DNA of 54,488 nt from assembly GCF_001267535.1 (NCBI RefSeq), contig NZ_JRXE01000029.1, positions 1-54,488 on the forward strand, read 5' to 3'. This DNA is from Winslowiella iniecta. Lineage in GTDB: Bacteria; Pseudomonadota; Gammaproteobacteria; Enterobacterales; Enterobacteriaceae. How positions within the stretch are numbered: position 1 is the first letter of the stretch; every line of letters starts with the position of its first letter. Positions 47,542 through 54,488 of this stretch are shown here, piece by piece. Both the position numbers and the translations under genes were made by a program. The notes beneath the pieces were generated by a model. It did no database searches and was not told the origin of the DNA. It saw only the letters and a program-made list of their open reading frames with translations.

Positions 47542-48012
47542 ATGTTAAATATCGTATTATTTGAACCTGAAATCCCACCGAATACCGGCAATATTATTCG
47601 CCTGTGCGCGAATACCGGCTTCCAGTTACATCTGATTGAACCACTGGGTTTTACCTGGGACGATAAACGCCTGCGCCGCGCTGGTCTCGATTATCACGAG
47701 TTCACAGATATCAAACGTCATGCTGATTATGCGGCTTTCCTGAGCGCTGAAGCGCCACAGCGCCTGTTCGCTCTGACCACCAAAGGTACGCCAGCGCACA
47801 GCGCGGTGAGTTATCAGCCGGGAGATTATCTGCTGTTTGGTCCTGAAACGCGCGGCTTGCCAGCATCAATTCTTGATGCACTACCGGCGCAGCAAAAAAT
47901 CCGCATTCCGATGCAGCCTGACAGTCGCAGTATGAATTTATCGAACGCGGTTTCAGTCGTGGTGTACGAGGCGTGGCGACAGCTGGATTACGCCGGAGCG
48001 GTCATCAAATAA
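47542..48012 (+). CDS. trmL: tRNA (cytidine/uridine-2'-O-)-methyltransferase TrmL
   Basis: Methylates the wobble ribose of tRNA-Leu isoacceptors. The 156-residue SPOUT methyltransferase has [20 protein letters not shown] near the start and the knot segments [11 protein letters not shown] and [17 protein letters not shown]. It directly follows cpxA here, whereas in E. coli the two are at separate loci. Confidence 0.96.
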   Translation: MLNIVLFEPEIPPNTGNIIRLCANTGFQLHLIEPLGFTWDDKRLRRAGLDYHEFTDIKRHADYAAFLSAEAPQRLFALTTKGTPAHSAVSYQPGDYLLFGPETRGLPASILDALPAQQKIRIPMQPDSRSMNLSNAVSVVVYEAWRQLDYAGAVIK

Positions 48013-48013
48013 C

Positions 48014-48036
48014 CCACCGTCGGGCGGCGGGTTGCA
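48014..48036. terminator. Hairpin between trmL and cysE
   Basis: AACCCACCG and CGGCGGGTT pair with one mismatch around TCGGG, between the convergent stop codons. On the minus strand TTATTTG follows, so it most likely ends the cysE transcript. Confidence 0.55.
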
Positions 48037-48046
48037 GATTAATCAG

Positions 48047-48868
48047 TTAAATCCCGTCGCCAAACTCGAAGCCAGGCACCATGCCATTAAAGTGCTGATC
48101 CATCTCCATGGATGGCTTATCGCTACCAGGTTTACCAACAATGCGCGCTGGCACGCCTGCGGCGGTGGTATGTGGCGGCACCGGTTGCAATACCACTGAG
48201 CCGGCACCAATTTTCGCGCCGCGGCCCACTTCGATATTGCCAAGGATCTTGGCACCTGCACCAATTAACACCCCTTCGCGGATCTTCGGATGACGATCGC
48301 CACTGGTTTTGCCCGTACCGCCCAGCGTGACCGATTGCAGAATCGAGACATCGTTCTCAATCACCGCAGTCTCACCGATTACAATACCGGTGGCATGGTC
48401 GAGCATAATACCGTGTCCGATACGCGCGGCGGGATGAATATCCACGGCAAAGGAAACCGAGATTTCATTTTGCAGATAAACCGCCAGCGCACGACGGCCT
48501 TCATTCCACAGCCAGTGACCAATACGGTAAGCCTGCAAGGCATGGAAACCCTTCAGATAAAGCAGCGGAGTGGAATACTTATCCACCGCCGGGTCACGCT
48601 GACGCACTGCCTGAATATCACAGGCCGCCGACGCGATCATCGACGGGTCATTCCGGTAAGCTTCTTCAACAATTTCGCGAATGGCGATGGCGGGCATAAT
48701 GGGATTGGCGAGTTTATTCGCCAGCATGTAGCTCAGCGCACTGCCGAGATTTTCATGCTTCAGCAACGTCGCATGGTAAAAGCTGGCCAGCATCGGTTCG
48801 CAATCGGCAAGCGCACGCGCTTCCGCTTTGATGTTATTCCAGACCAGTTCTAACTCTTCAGACGACAT
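48047..48868 (-). CDS. cysE: Serine acetyltransferase CysE
   Basis: Acetylates serine to O-acetylserine, the cysteine precursor, and is feedback-inhibited by cysteine. It has the E. coli length of 273, with an N-terminal helical domain and a C-terminal left-handed beta-helix built from hexapeptide repeats (VDIHPAARIGHGIMLDHATG onward). The C-terminal Ile, which docks into cysteine synthase, is present (GDGI). It follows gpsA on the minus strand. Confidence 0.98.
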   Translation of the reverse strand: MSSEELELVWNNIKAEARALADCEPMLASFYHATLLKHENLGSALSYMLANKLANPIMPAIAIREIVEEAYRNDPSMIASAACDIQAVRQRDPAVDKYSTPLLYLKGFHALQAYRIGHWLWNEGRRALAVYLQNEISVSFAVDIHPAARIGHGIMLDHATGIVIGETAVIENDVSILQSVTLGGTGKTSGDRHPKIREGVLIGAGAKILGNIEVGRGAKIGAGSVVLQPVPPHTTAAGVPARIVGKPGSDKPSMEMDQHFNGMVPGFEFGDGI

Positions 48869-48891
48869 TGCTCTCTCCCCATAAAAAAACA

Positions 48892-48932
48892 GCGCACAGC
48901 TAAGCGGTACGCTTCAGGTGACTGTGCTGCGC
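48892..48932 (-). terminator. Hairpin with T-run between gpsA and cysE
   Basis: GCGCACAG (48892-48899) can pair with CTGTGCTGCGC (48922-48932) with a bulge, and on the minus strand TTTTTTT follows. It may partly terminate the secB-gpsA transcript before cysE. The long loop and bulge make this uncertain. Confidence 0.45.
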
Positions 48933-48940
48933 ATCCTGCA

Positions 48941-49960
48941 TCAGCTGCTGCTGTTTTCGTCCTTCCTTGCGCGCCCCAGCAAGGTCAATGCTGCCTCGCG
49001 AGCGCTTTTTTCGCAATATAATACCTGATAAATTTGCTCAGTTATCGGCATCTCAACGCCATATCGCGCAGCCAGTGCTTTGACTTCTTTGGTATTTCTG
49101 TAACCTTCGACCACCTGGCCAATGGTAGTCTGAGCGCTTTCTACATCCACGCCCTGCCCCAACATCATGCCAAAACGACGGTTACGTGACTGATTATCGG
49201 TACAGGTCAGTACCAGATCGCCCAGACCCGCCATTCCCATAAAGGTGGTGGGATCGGCACCCAAAGCGGTACCCAGACGGGTCATTTCCGTCAGGCCGCG
49301 GGTAATCAGCGCGGTACGGGCGTTAGCACCAAAGCCAATGCCATCGGAAATACCGGCACCAATCGCAATAACGTTTTTAACCGCGCCGCCAAGCTGCACG
49401 CCAATAAAATCAGAGTTGTTATAGACACGGAAACTTTTGCCACAGTGCAATAACTGCTGCAAATCGTCAGCAAACTGACTATCGGTTGCTGCCAGCGCGA
49501 TTGCCGTCGGTAGACCGGCAGCCAGCTCTTTTGCGAAAGTTGGTCCGGAGATCACCGCCAGCGGAATGTCATCACCGAGGATTTCACGGGCAACATCCTG
49601 CAACAGCCGACCGGTCTCTTTTTCCAGTCCTTTCGTCGCCCAGACGATACGCGAGTCAGCACGTAAAAACGGCTTAATCTGACGCAGTACGTCGCCAAAA
49701 ACATGGCTCGGCACCACCACCAGCAAATCACGGCTGGCGTCGATAGCACGCTTCAGATCGCTCTCAAGCAACAAGGTATCGGGGAAAGGGACATCGGGAA
49801 GGAAAGCGACATTGCAGCGATCGGCCTGAAGTTGCGCCTGATGCTGCGGATTATGGCCCCACATCAACACGTTATGGCCATTGCGAGCCAACGTGATTGC
49901 CAAAGCGGTGCCGTAAGAGCCGGCACCGATGACGGTCATAGACGCGTTCAGCTTATTCAT
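48941..49960 (-). CDS. gpsA: Glycerol-3-phosphate dehydrogenase [NAD(P)+] GpsA
   Basis: Makes sn-glycerol-3-phosphate for phospholipid synthesis. It has the E. coli length of 339, with the Rossmann motif [12 protein letters not shown] (10-21), the catalytic-Lys region [13 protein letters not shown] and [10 protein letters not shown]. Its ATG overlaps the secB stop by one base (TGATG), so the two are translationally linked. Confidence 0.98.
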   Translation of the reverse strand: MNKLNASMTVIGAGSYGTALAITLARNGHNVLMWGHNPQHQAQLQADRCNVAFLPDVPFPDTLLLESDLKRAIDASRDLLVVVPSHVFGDVLRQIKPFLRADSRIVWATKGLEKETGRLLQDVAREILGDDIPLAVISGPTFAKELAAGLPTAIALAATDSQFADDLQQLLHCGKSFRVYNNSDFIGVQLGGAVKNVIAIGAGISDGIGFGANARTALITRGLTEMTRLGTALGADPTTFMGMAGLGDLVLTCTDNQSRNRRFGMMLGQGVDVESAQTTIGQVVEGYRNTKEVKALAARYGVEMPITEQIYQVLYCEKSAREAALTLLGRARKDENSSS

Positions 49961-50427
49961 CAGGCATCCTGACGGACTTCAGCACCTTCACCTTGCTGCT
50001 GCTGCAGATAGTTCATAAACAGCGCATCAAAGTTAACTGGCGCAAGGTTCAGCTGCGGGAAAGTACCGCGGGAAACCAGGCTGGTAATGCACTCACGAGC
50101 ATATGGGAACAGAATGTTCGGGCAGTATGCACCCAGGCAATGAGCCATCTGGTTGCCGTCGATACCGGAAATGCTAAAGATACCTGCCTGCTGAACTTCA
50201 CACAGGAACGCGGTATCTTCTTCAACGGTAGCCGTTACCGTAACGCGCAGAACCACTTCGTAAACTTCATCAGCCAGCTGGCTGGACGCGGTATCCAGAT
50301 CCAGTTTCACTTCCGGTTCCCACTCTTTCTGGAAAACCTGCGGTGCGTTCGGCGCTTCAAAAGAAATATCTTTCGTGTAGATACGTTGGATCTGGAAAGA
50401 CATTTCGCTGGAGTTTTGTTCTGACAT
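49960..50427 (-). CDS. secB: Protein-export chaperone SecB
   Basis: A tetrameric cytosolic chaperone that keeps preproteins unfolded and hands them to SecA. It has the E. coli length of 155 when started at the ATG at 50427 ([15 protein letters not shown]). Nearly all of the conserved core, including [18 protein letters not shown], is unchanged. It follows grxC and overlaps gpsA by one base. Confidence 0.98.
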   Translation of the reverse strand: MSEQNSSEMSFQIQRIYTKDISFEAPNAPQVFQKEWEPEVKLDLDTASSQLADEVYEVVLRVTVTATVEEDTAFLCEVQQAGIFSISGIDGNQMAHCLGAYCPNILFPYARECITSLVSRGTFPQLNLAPVNFDALFMNYLQQQQGEGAEVRQDA

Positions 50428-50475
50428 TTTACTCAATCCTATTCGTTAATAATCCGTTATCGCCCTGGAGGAGCA

Positions 50476-50727
50476 TCATTTCAAAAGCGGGTCTAGCCCT
50501 TCGCGTCCATCCAACGCATACAAGTCATCACAGCCGCCAATGTGCTGCGCATCAATAAAAATCTGAGGTACGGTAGTACGACCGCTACGTTTAATCATCT
50601 CTTCCCGTTTAGCAGCATCGCCATCAATCGGGATTTCCTGAAACGCCACGCCTTTTTCACTCAACAGAGCTTTTGCACGATGGCAAAACGGACAAGTCGC
50701 TTTGGTATAGATCTCTACGTTGGCCAT
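50476..50727 (-). CDS. grxC: Glutaredoxin 3 GrxC
   Basis: A glutathione-dependent disulfide oxidoreductase. It has the E. coli length of 83, with the dithiol CPFC (Cys12, Cys15) and cis-proline motif TVP. E. coli has CPYC here. It lies between yibN and secB in the same operon. Confidence 0.97.
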   Translation of the reverse strand: MANVEIYTKATCPFCHRAKALLSEKGVAFQEIPIDGDAAKREEMIKRSGRTTVPQIFIDAQHIGGCDDLYALDGREGLDPLLK

Positions 50728-50746
50728 TTACAGTACCTCGAAAGAA

Positions 50747-51178
50747 TTATTTTCCACGAACCAGAGGCAGGTTGTCACCGCTCCAGCCCGACACGCCCTC
50801 TTTGAGCACCGATACCTGAGCAAACCCGGCAGCATTCAGCTGAGCGGCGGATTCTGCTGCAGAGGTGCCGGTAGCATCAACCACAATAACAGGCTGAGCT
50901 TTATGCTTCTCCAGCTCAGCGAAACTGCCTTTTTTAATATCTGCCGCGGCAATGTGAATTGCGCCAGAAATATGACCTTTACGATAGTCATCACGTGAAC
51001 GCACGTCGACAACAACCGCATCTTCCTTATTAATCTGGCGCGTCGCTTCGCCACGACTAATGGTTTTTACTTTTGAGAACATGCCCTTAACGGTGGTCAC
51101 GATCACCAAAACCAGCAAAGCAACCCACGCCAGACTCAGGATTGGGTGATTGCTTGCGAATTGCATAATTTCTTGCAT
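50747..51178 (-). CDS. yibN: Rhodanese-like membrane protein YibN, lacking cysteine
   Basis: A 143-residue protein with an N-terminal membrane helix (about 13-30) and a rhodanese domain. It matches E. coli YibN in length, ends ([14 protein letters not shown]) and position. The rhodanese CxxG loop position reads DATG, and the protein has no cysteine at all, so sulfurtransferase activity is unlikely. The ATG at 51178 (MQEIMQF) is the family start. It is first in the yibN-grxC-secB-gpsA group. Confidence 0.92.
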   Translation of the reverse strand: MQEIMQFASNHPILSLAWVALLVLVIVTTVKGMFSKVKTISRGEATRQINKEDAVVVDVRSRDDYRKGHISGAIHIAAADIKKGSFAELEKHKAQPVIVVDATGTSAAESAAQLNAAGFAQVSVLKEGVSGWSGDNLPLVRGK

Positions 51179-51617
51179 GAGGGGTAACAACTCCCGACAG
51201 GGTTAATAAGCTAAAACAAGGTTTCTGAGTATACCTGCGCCACTTCTCATGTACAGTCGCGAAGCCGCCAGAGTTACGTTTTATGAAGCAGATTCAAAAA
51301 AAAAATGCCTTCACAAGAAAAACTGTTATTCACTGCCTTGCTGCTTTGTTCTTAAGCGGTCAGATATCAGACAACAGATGCGTGAAATTACCGGATATTT
51401 TACGTTACCGCACAAAAGTTGTCGCGCGGAATGCACGGTCGGGTTGGCTGTAGCATATGTAACTAAAGGTTTCGTGGCTTTCGTCTGCCCAGCCCTGAGT
51501 CACGCTGATTTTTCGATGTTAACCCGGCTTAATAACGACACTTTCAGCGGCTATTCTTAACCCCCTGTTGCAATAATAATCACCCGGCCAGAATGGCTGG
51601 CGCAGGCAACAGCGGCA
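51179..51617. other. yibN-envC intergenic region where gpmI is expected
   Basis: In E. coli the gene for cofactor-independent phosphoglycerate mutase starts here and reads rightward. In this window the stretch has no long convincing frame and I cannot recognise the N-terminal or central part of GpmI in it. A 103-codon frame at 51249-51560 has no family character. Confidence 0.6.
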
Positions 51618-51686
51618 ATTTTGTCACTGAATGAAATGGAAATCTCCACAGAGATGACTGGTAAGCCGCTGTTCATCGTGGAATAA
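51618..51686 (+). pseudogene. gpmI: gpmI remnant (C-terminal codons only)
   Basis: The plus strand reads ILSLNEMEISTEMTGKPLFI followed by VE and a stop at 51684-51686. The last residues, EMTGKPLFIVE, are identical to the C-terminus of enterobacterial GpmI, and LSL-x-x-ME-I fits just before it. It lies exactly where the gpmI end belongs, 8 bp before envC. Everything upstream is gone, so this is a deletion scar. Confidence 0.88.
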
Positions 51687-51694
51687 TCCCTGCT

Positions 51695-53002
51695 GTGAGG
51701 GGAAAAGCGGCAGTTTCTTATCAACGGACCCAGTGTAACGGATTAGCCACACGCACGCCGTTACGTTCAAGATTGTCCACTCTGTCTGCCAGCGTTCTGT
51801 GCGCTGGCGTTTTGCTGTTGCCTTTTTCTGGCTACGCCGCTGACGATAATAAATCGCAGCTAAAATCCATCCAGCAGGATATCGCTGAGAAGGAAAAAAG
51901 CGTCAAACTGCAAAAAGAGCAGCGCAGTAAACTGCTCGATCAACTGCAAAGTCAGGAAAAAGTGATCGCGCAGGCCAGCCGTAAACTGCGCGAAACGCAA
52001 ATTTCCCTGACCTCCCTGAATAAAGAGATCGCCGCGCTCAACGCCTCTATTAGCAAACTGCAAACTCAGCAAGCACTGCAGGAAAAACTGCTGTCAGAAC
52101 AGCTTGATGCGGCTTTCCGTCAGGGGCAACACAATGGCGTGCAGCTGGTGCTGAGCGGCGAAGAGAGCCAGCGCAGCGAACGTATTCTTGCCTATTTCGG
52201 TTATCTCAACACCGCACGGCAAAAGAATATCGACCAGTTACAACAGACGCGTACCGAACTCACCGCGCAAAAAGCGTCGCTGGTCAGCAAGCAGGCACAG
52301 CAGAAATCCCTGCTGGGTGAGCAGCAGAATCAGCAGACCAAGCTGGAACACGCGCGTGTCGCACGTCAAAAAACCATCACCACGCTGGAATCCTCGCTGG
52401 AAAAAGACCAGGCTCAGCTGGTTGAGATGCGTCAGAACCAGTCCCGTTTGCAGGATAAGATTGCCAAAGCCGAACGCGAAGCGCGTGCCAGGGCGGAACG
52501 TGAGGCGAAAGAAGCCGAGCGCGTTCGTGCCCGTCAGCAACAGGCGAAGAGCAAAGGCACCACCTATAAACCAACCGAAAGCGAACGTTCTCTGATGTCG
52601 CGCACCGGTGGTTTAGGCCGCGCTGGCGGTCAGGCAGTCTGGCCAGTACGCGGCAATATTGAGCATCGCTTTGGCGAAACGCTGCAAGGCGAACTACGCT
52701 GGAAAGGCCTGGTGATTGATGCGCCGGAAGGTACTGAAGTTAAAGCCATTGCAGATGGTCGGGTGTTAATGGCCGACTGGCTGCAAGGTTATGGTTTGGT
52801 TGTGGTCGTCGAACACGGTAAAGGCGATATGAGCCTCTATGGTTACAACCAAAGTGCACTGGTGAGCGTGGGAACCCAGGTTAGGGCAGGACAGCCAATC
52901 GCACTGGTCGGTACCAGCGGTGGCCGGGGCACGCCTTCACTCTATTTTGAAATCAGACGACAGGGACAGGCCGTCAATCCACTGCCGTGGTTAGGAAGAT
53001 AA
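51695..53002 (+). CDS. envC: Murein hydrolase activator EnvC
   Basis: A periplasmic divisome protein that activates the amidases AmiA and AmiB for daughter-cell separation. The 435-residue product has a signal peptide (ending GYAA near residue 47), a long coiled coil (about 50-290) and a C-terminal degenerate LytM domain (LKGLVIDAPEGT-like to WLGR). The GTG at 51695 begins MRGKA, as one annotated start of E. coli EnvC does; a shorter start is possible. It now directly follows the gpmI scar and precedes yibQ by 3 bp. Confidence 0.93.
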   Translation: MRGKAAVSYQRTQCNGLATRTPLRSRLSTLSASVLCAGVLLLPFSGYAADDNKSQLKSIQQDIAEKEKSVKLQKEQRSKLLDQLQSQEKVIAQASRKLRETQISLTSLNKEIAALNASISKLQTQQALQEKLLSEQLDAAFRQGQHNGVQLVLSGEESQRSERILAYFGYLNTARQKNIDQLQQTRTELTAQKASLVSKQAQQKSLLGEQQNQQTKLEHARVARQKTITTLESSLEKDQAQLVEMRQNQSRLQDKIAKAEREARARAEREAKEAERVRARQQQAKSKGTTYKPTESERSLMSRTGGLGRAGGQAVWPVRGNIEHRFGETLQGELRWKGLVIDAPEGTEVKAIADGRVLMADWLQGYGLVVVVEHGKGDMSLYGYNQSALVSVGTQVRAGQPIALVGTSGGRGTPSLYFEIRRQGQAVNPLPWLGR

Positions 53003-53005
53003 GTC

Positions 53006-53923
53006 TTGTTTCAGCGCTTAAAATTCACCGCATTGCTGGGCGGCATGTTGCTTGCCTGCTCAGCCCATGCTGGCAAACTGGCTATCGTTATTGACGATTT
53101 CGGTTATCGCCCTGCTCAGGAAAATCAGGTTTTGCAGATGCCGCAGGCGATCTCGGTCGCGGTGCTGCCAAACGCCCCACATGCCCGAGAGATGGCAACC
53201 AAAGCCCATCAGCGTGGTCATGAAGTACTAATCCATCTGCCGATGGCCCCGCTCAGCAAACAACCGCTGGAAAAAGACACCTTGCGCCCCGATATGAGCA
53301 GCGCCGAAATCGAGCGCATTATCAGCGAAGCGGTGAAGCAGGTGCCTTTTGCAGTCGGTCTGAACAACCATATGGGCAGCGCAATGACCTCCAGCCTGTT
53401 TGGTATGCAGAAAGTGATGCAGGTGCTTGATCACTATAACTTCTACTTTCTCGACAGCATGACCATCGGCAACAGCCAGTCGACGCGTGCCGCCAGCGGC
53501 ACCAGCGTGAAAGTGATTAAACGCCGCGTATTCCTGGATGATAATCAGAACGAAGCAGAGATCCGCAAGCAATTTACCCGCGCGGTGCGGCTTGCTCAGC
53601 GCGACGGTTCGGCGATTGCCATTGGTCATCCGCATCCTTCGACCGTCAGGGTATTGCAACAGATGCTGCCGACACTGCCTGGCGATATTACGCTGGTGCG
53701 CCCCAGTCAGTTACTTAACGAGCCACAGCGGATTAATCATAAACCGCTGCCGCCGGAGAGTCAGCCCGCACAGCCGGCCAAACCGCGTAATCCGTTCCGC
53801 GGCGTTGAGACCTGCGTCAGTAAACAGCCGCAGCAACCGGTGCCAGCCACCCGCGCACTCGGCGTGATTGGTGACAGTATCGCCGAAAGTTATATCGCGA
53901 AAACGCTGGAAAGCTTGTTCTGA
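53006..53923 (+). CDS. yibQ: Divergent polysaccharide deacetylase YibQ
   Basis: A periplasmic protein of the divergent polysaccharide deacetylase family; its substrate is unknown. The TTG at 53006 gives 305 residues with a signal peptide (LLACSAHA-GK, cleavage near Ala22). The catalytic-type motifs IVIDDFGYRP, HLPMAP, NNHMGSAMT and IGHPHPSTV are intact. The LLAC could also be read as a weak lipobox. It begins 3 bp after envC, so they are one operon. E. coli has waaH next; here tdh follows. Confidence 0.92.
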   Translation: MFQRLKFTALLGGMLLACSAHAGKLAIVIDDFGYRPAQENQVLQMPQAISVAVLPNAPHAREMATKAHQRGHEVLIHLPMAPLSKQPLEKDTLRPDMSSAEIERIISEAVKQVPFAVGLNNHMGSAMTSSLFGMQKVMQVLDHYNFYFLDSMTIGNSQSTRAASGTSVKVIKRRVFLDDNQNEAEIRKQFTRAVRLAQRDGSAIAIGHPHPSTVRVLQQMLPTLPGDITLVRPSQLLNEPQRINHKPLPPESQPAQPAKPRNPFRGVETCVSKQPQQPVPATRALGVIGDSIAESYIAKTLESLF

Positions 53924-53935
53924 CGGTGGTTTTTC

Positions 53936-53963
53936 GTACGGGCGGCATTATCGCCGCCCGTAC
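53936..53963. repeat. Intergenic palindrome, family A (copy 6)
   Basis: GTACGGGCGGC and GCCGCCCGTAC form a perfect 11-bp stem around ATTATC, between yibQ and tdh. Confidence 0.82.
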
Positions 53964-53981
53964 CAGGAATAAGCCCCCTGC

Positions 53982-54017
53982 ATGCCATCAGCGCGGGAGC
54001 CGAAAACGGCTCCCCTA
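53982..54017. repeat. Intergenic palindrome, family B (copy 2)
   Basis: GGGAGCCG and CGGCTCCC pair perfectly around AAAA (53995-54014). Apart from two bases the 36-nt unit, including the ATGCCATCAG flank, equals the copy at 33881-33916. It lies next to family A copy 6, before the tdh stop. Confidence 0.85.
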
Positions 54018-54039
54018 CGTAATCCCGCTCTTTTCGCTC

Positions 54040-54488
54040 TTAATCCCAGCTTAAAATCACTTTGCCGGATCGGCCAGAGCGCATCTCGTCAAAGCCCTGC
54101 TGGAAATCATCGATACTGTAGCGATGGGTAATAATCGGCGTTAAATCGAGGCCGGACTGAATCAATGCCGCCATTTTGTACCAGGTTTCAAACATCTCAC
54201 GACCGTAAATCCCTTTGATAAACAGCCCTTTGAAAATTACCTGATTCCAGTCAATCGACATCTCAGAAGGGGGAATGCCCAGCAAAGCAATGCGGCCTCC
54301 GTGATTCATCACGCTTAACAGGGTGCGAAACGCCGCTGGCGCGCCAGACATTTCCAGCCCGACGTCAAACCCTTCGGTCATACCCAGCTCGCCCATCACG
54401 TCATTCAGATTTTCTGTGTTGACGTTAACCGCACGCGTCACGCCCATTTTACGTGCCAGCCCAAGGCGATAGTTATTTACATCAGTGA
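54040..54488 (-). CDS. tdh: L-threonine 3-dehydrogenase Tdh (partial, C-terminal)
   Basis: A zinc alcohol dehydrogenase-family enzyme that oxidises threonine to 2-amino-3-ketobutyrate. Only about 149 C-terminal residues are in the window; the frame is open to the right edge ([15 protein letters not shown]). The stretch [32 protein letters not shown] and the terminal SGKVILSWD match E. coli Tdh. Its N-terminus and probably kbl lie beyond the edge. Confidence 0.96.
   Translation of the reverse strand, partial: TDVNNYRLGLARKMGVTRAVNVNTENLNDVMGELGMTEGFDVGLEMSGAPAAFRTLLSVMNHGGRIALLGIPPSEMSIDWNQVIFKGLFIKGIYGREMFETWYKMAALIQSGLDLTPIITHRYSIDDFQQGFDEMRSGRSGKVILSWD

Noticed and set aside
51249..51560. 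103-codon open frame in the yibN-envC gap
   Set aside because: Its composition and translation resemble no family. It does not match any part of GpmI, and no clear ribosome site precedes it.

Overview
This window is core chromosome of a gamma-proteobacterium of the order Enterobacterales. Most proteins are near-identical in length and motif order to their Escherichia coli counterparts. Gene order differs from E. coli in ways I associate with the Erwinia/Pantoea side of the order: an argCBGH cluster that includes argG, emrD between glpX and fpr, a peroxiredoxin-glutaredoxin gene divergent from oxyR, and cpxA joined directly to trmL-cysE. The family placement (Erwiniaceae-like) is an inference; no species is claimed. 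I see no insertion sequence, prophage, CRISPR array or tRNA.

Layout. 1-250: promoters and leader of an rRNA operon leaving the left edge on the minus strand. 254-4414: murI and btuB (overlapping, minus, under a cobalamin riboswitch) and trmA (plus). 4452-8833: yijD-fabR, sthA, oxyR and the divergent peroxiredoxin-glutaredoxin fusion. 8880-14717: the arginine genes argCBGH (minus) and argE (plus), diverging from paired ARG boxes. 14962-23381: ppc, then the methionine regulon metF, metBL and metJ with tandem met boxes, then rpmE. 23600-31017: priA, cytR, ftsN, hslVU, rraA, zapB. 31458-37719: glpFKX, emrD, fpr, yiiR. 37821-43445: yiiQ, tpiA, cdh, sbp, pfkA, fieF. 43785-44684: an AT-rich accessory gene resembling Mig-14. 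44694-47498: the Cpx envelope-stress module (cpxP with the CpxQ sRNA in its 3' UTR, divergent from cpxRA). 47542-54488: trmL, then cysE, gpsA, secB, grxC and yibN on the minus strand, then envC-yibQ, and the 3' part of tdh running off the right edge.

How the genes work together. Several regulons are complete with their sites: ArgR operators between argC and argE, MetJ operators before metB/metJ and before metF, a B12 riboswitch before btuB, GlpR-like operators before glpF, and a CpxR box between cpxP and cpxR. The 3' end of cpxP carries a recognisable CpxQ sRNA with its own terminator.

Most notable observations: (1) gpmI is missing between yibN and envC, but its last codons survive as a scar at 51618-51686; (2) menA is missing between hslU and rraA; (3) a Mig-14-like gene in AT-rich DNA is inserted between fieF and cpxP; (4) two families of short palindromic intergenic repeats recur across the window; (5) YibN lacks any cysteine; (6) the rpmE leader has a hairpin right after its promoter, a likely autoregulatory RNA. 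I found no convincing wholly new multi-gene system.
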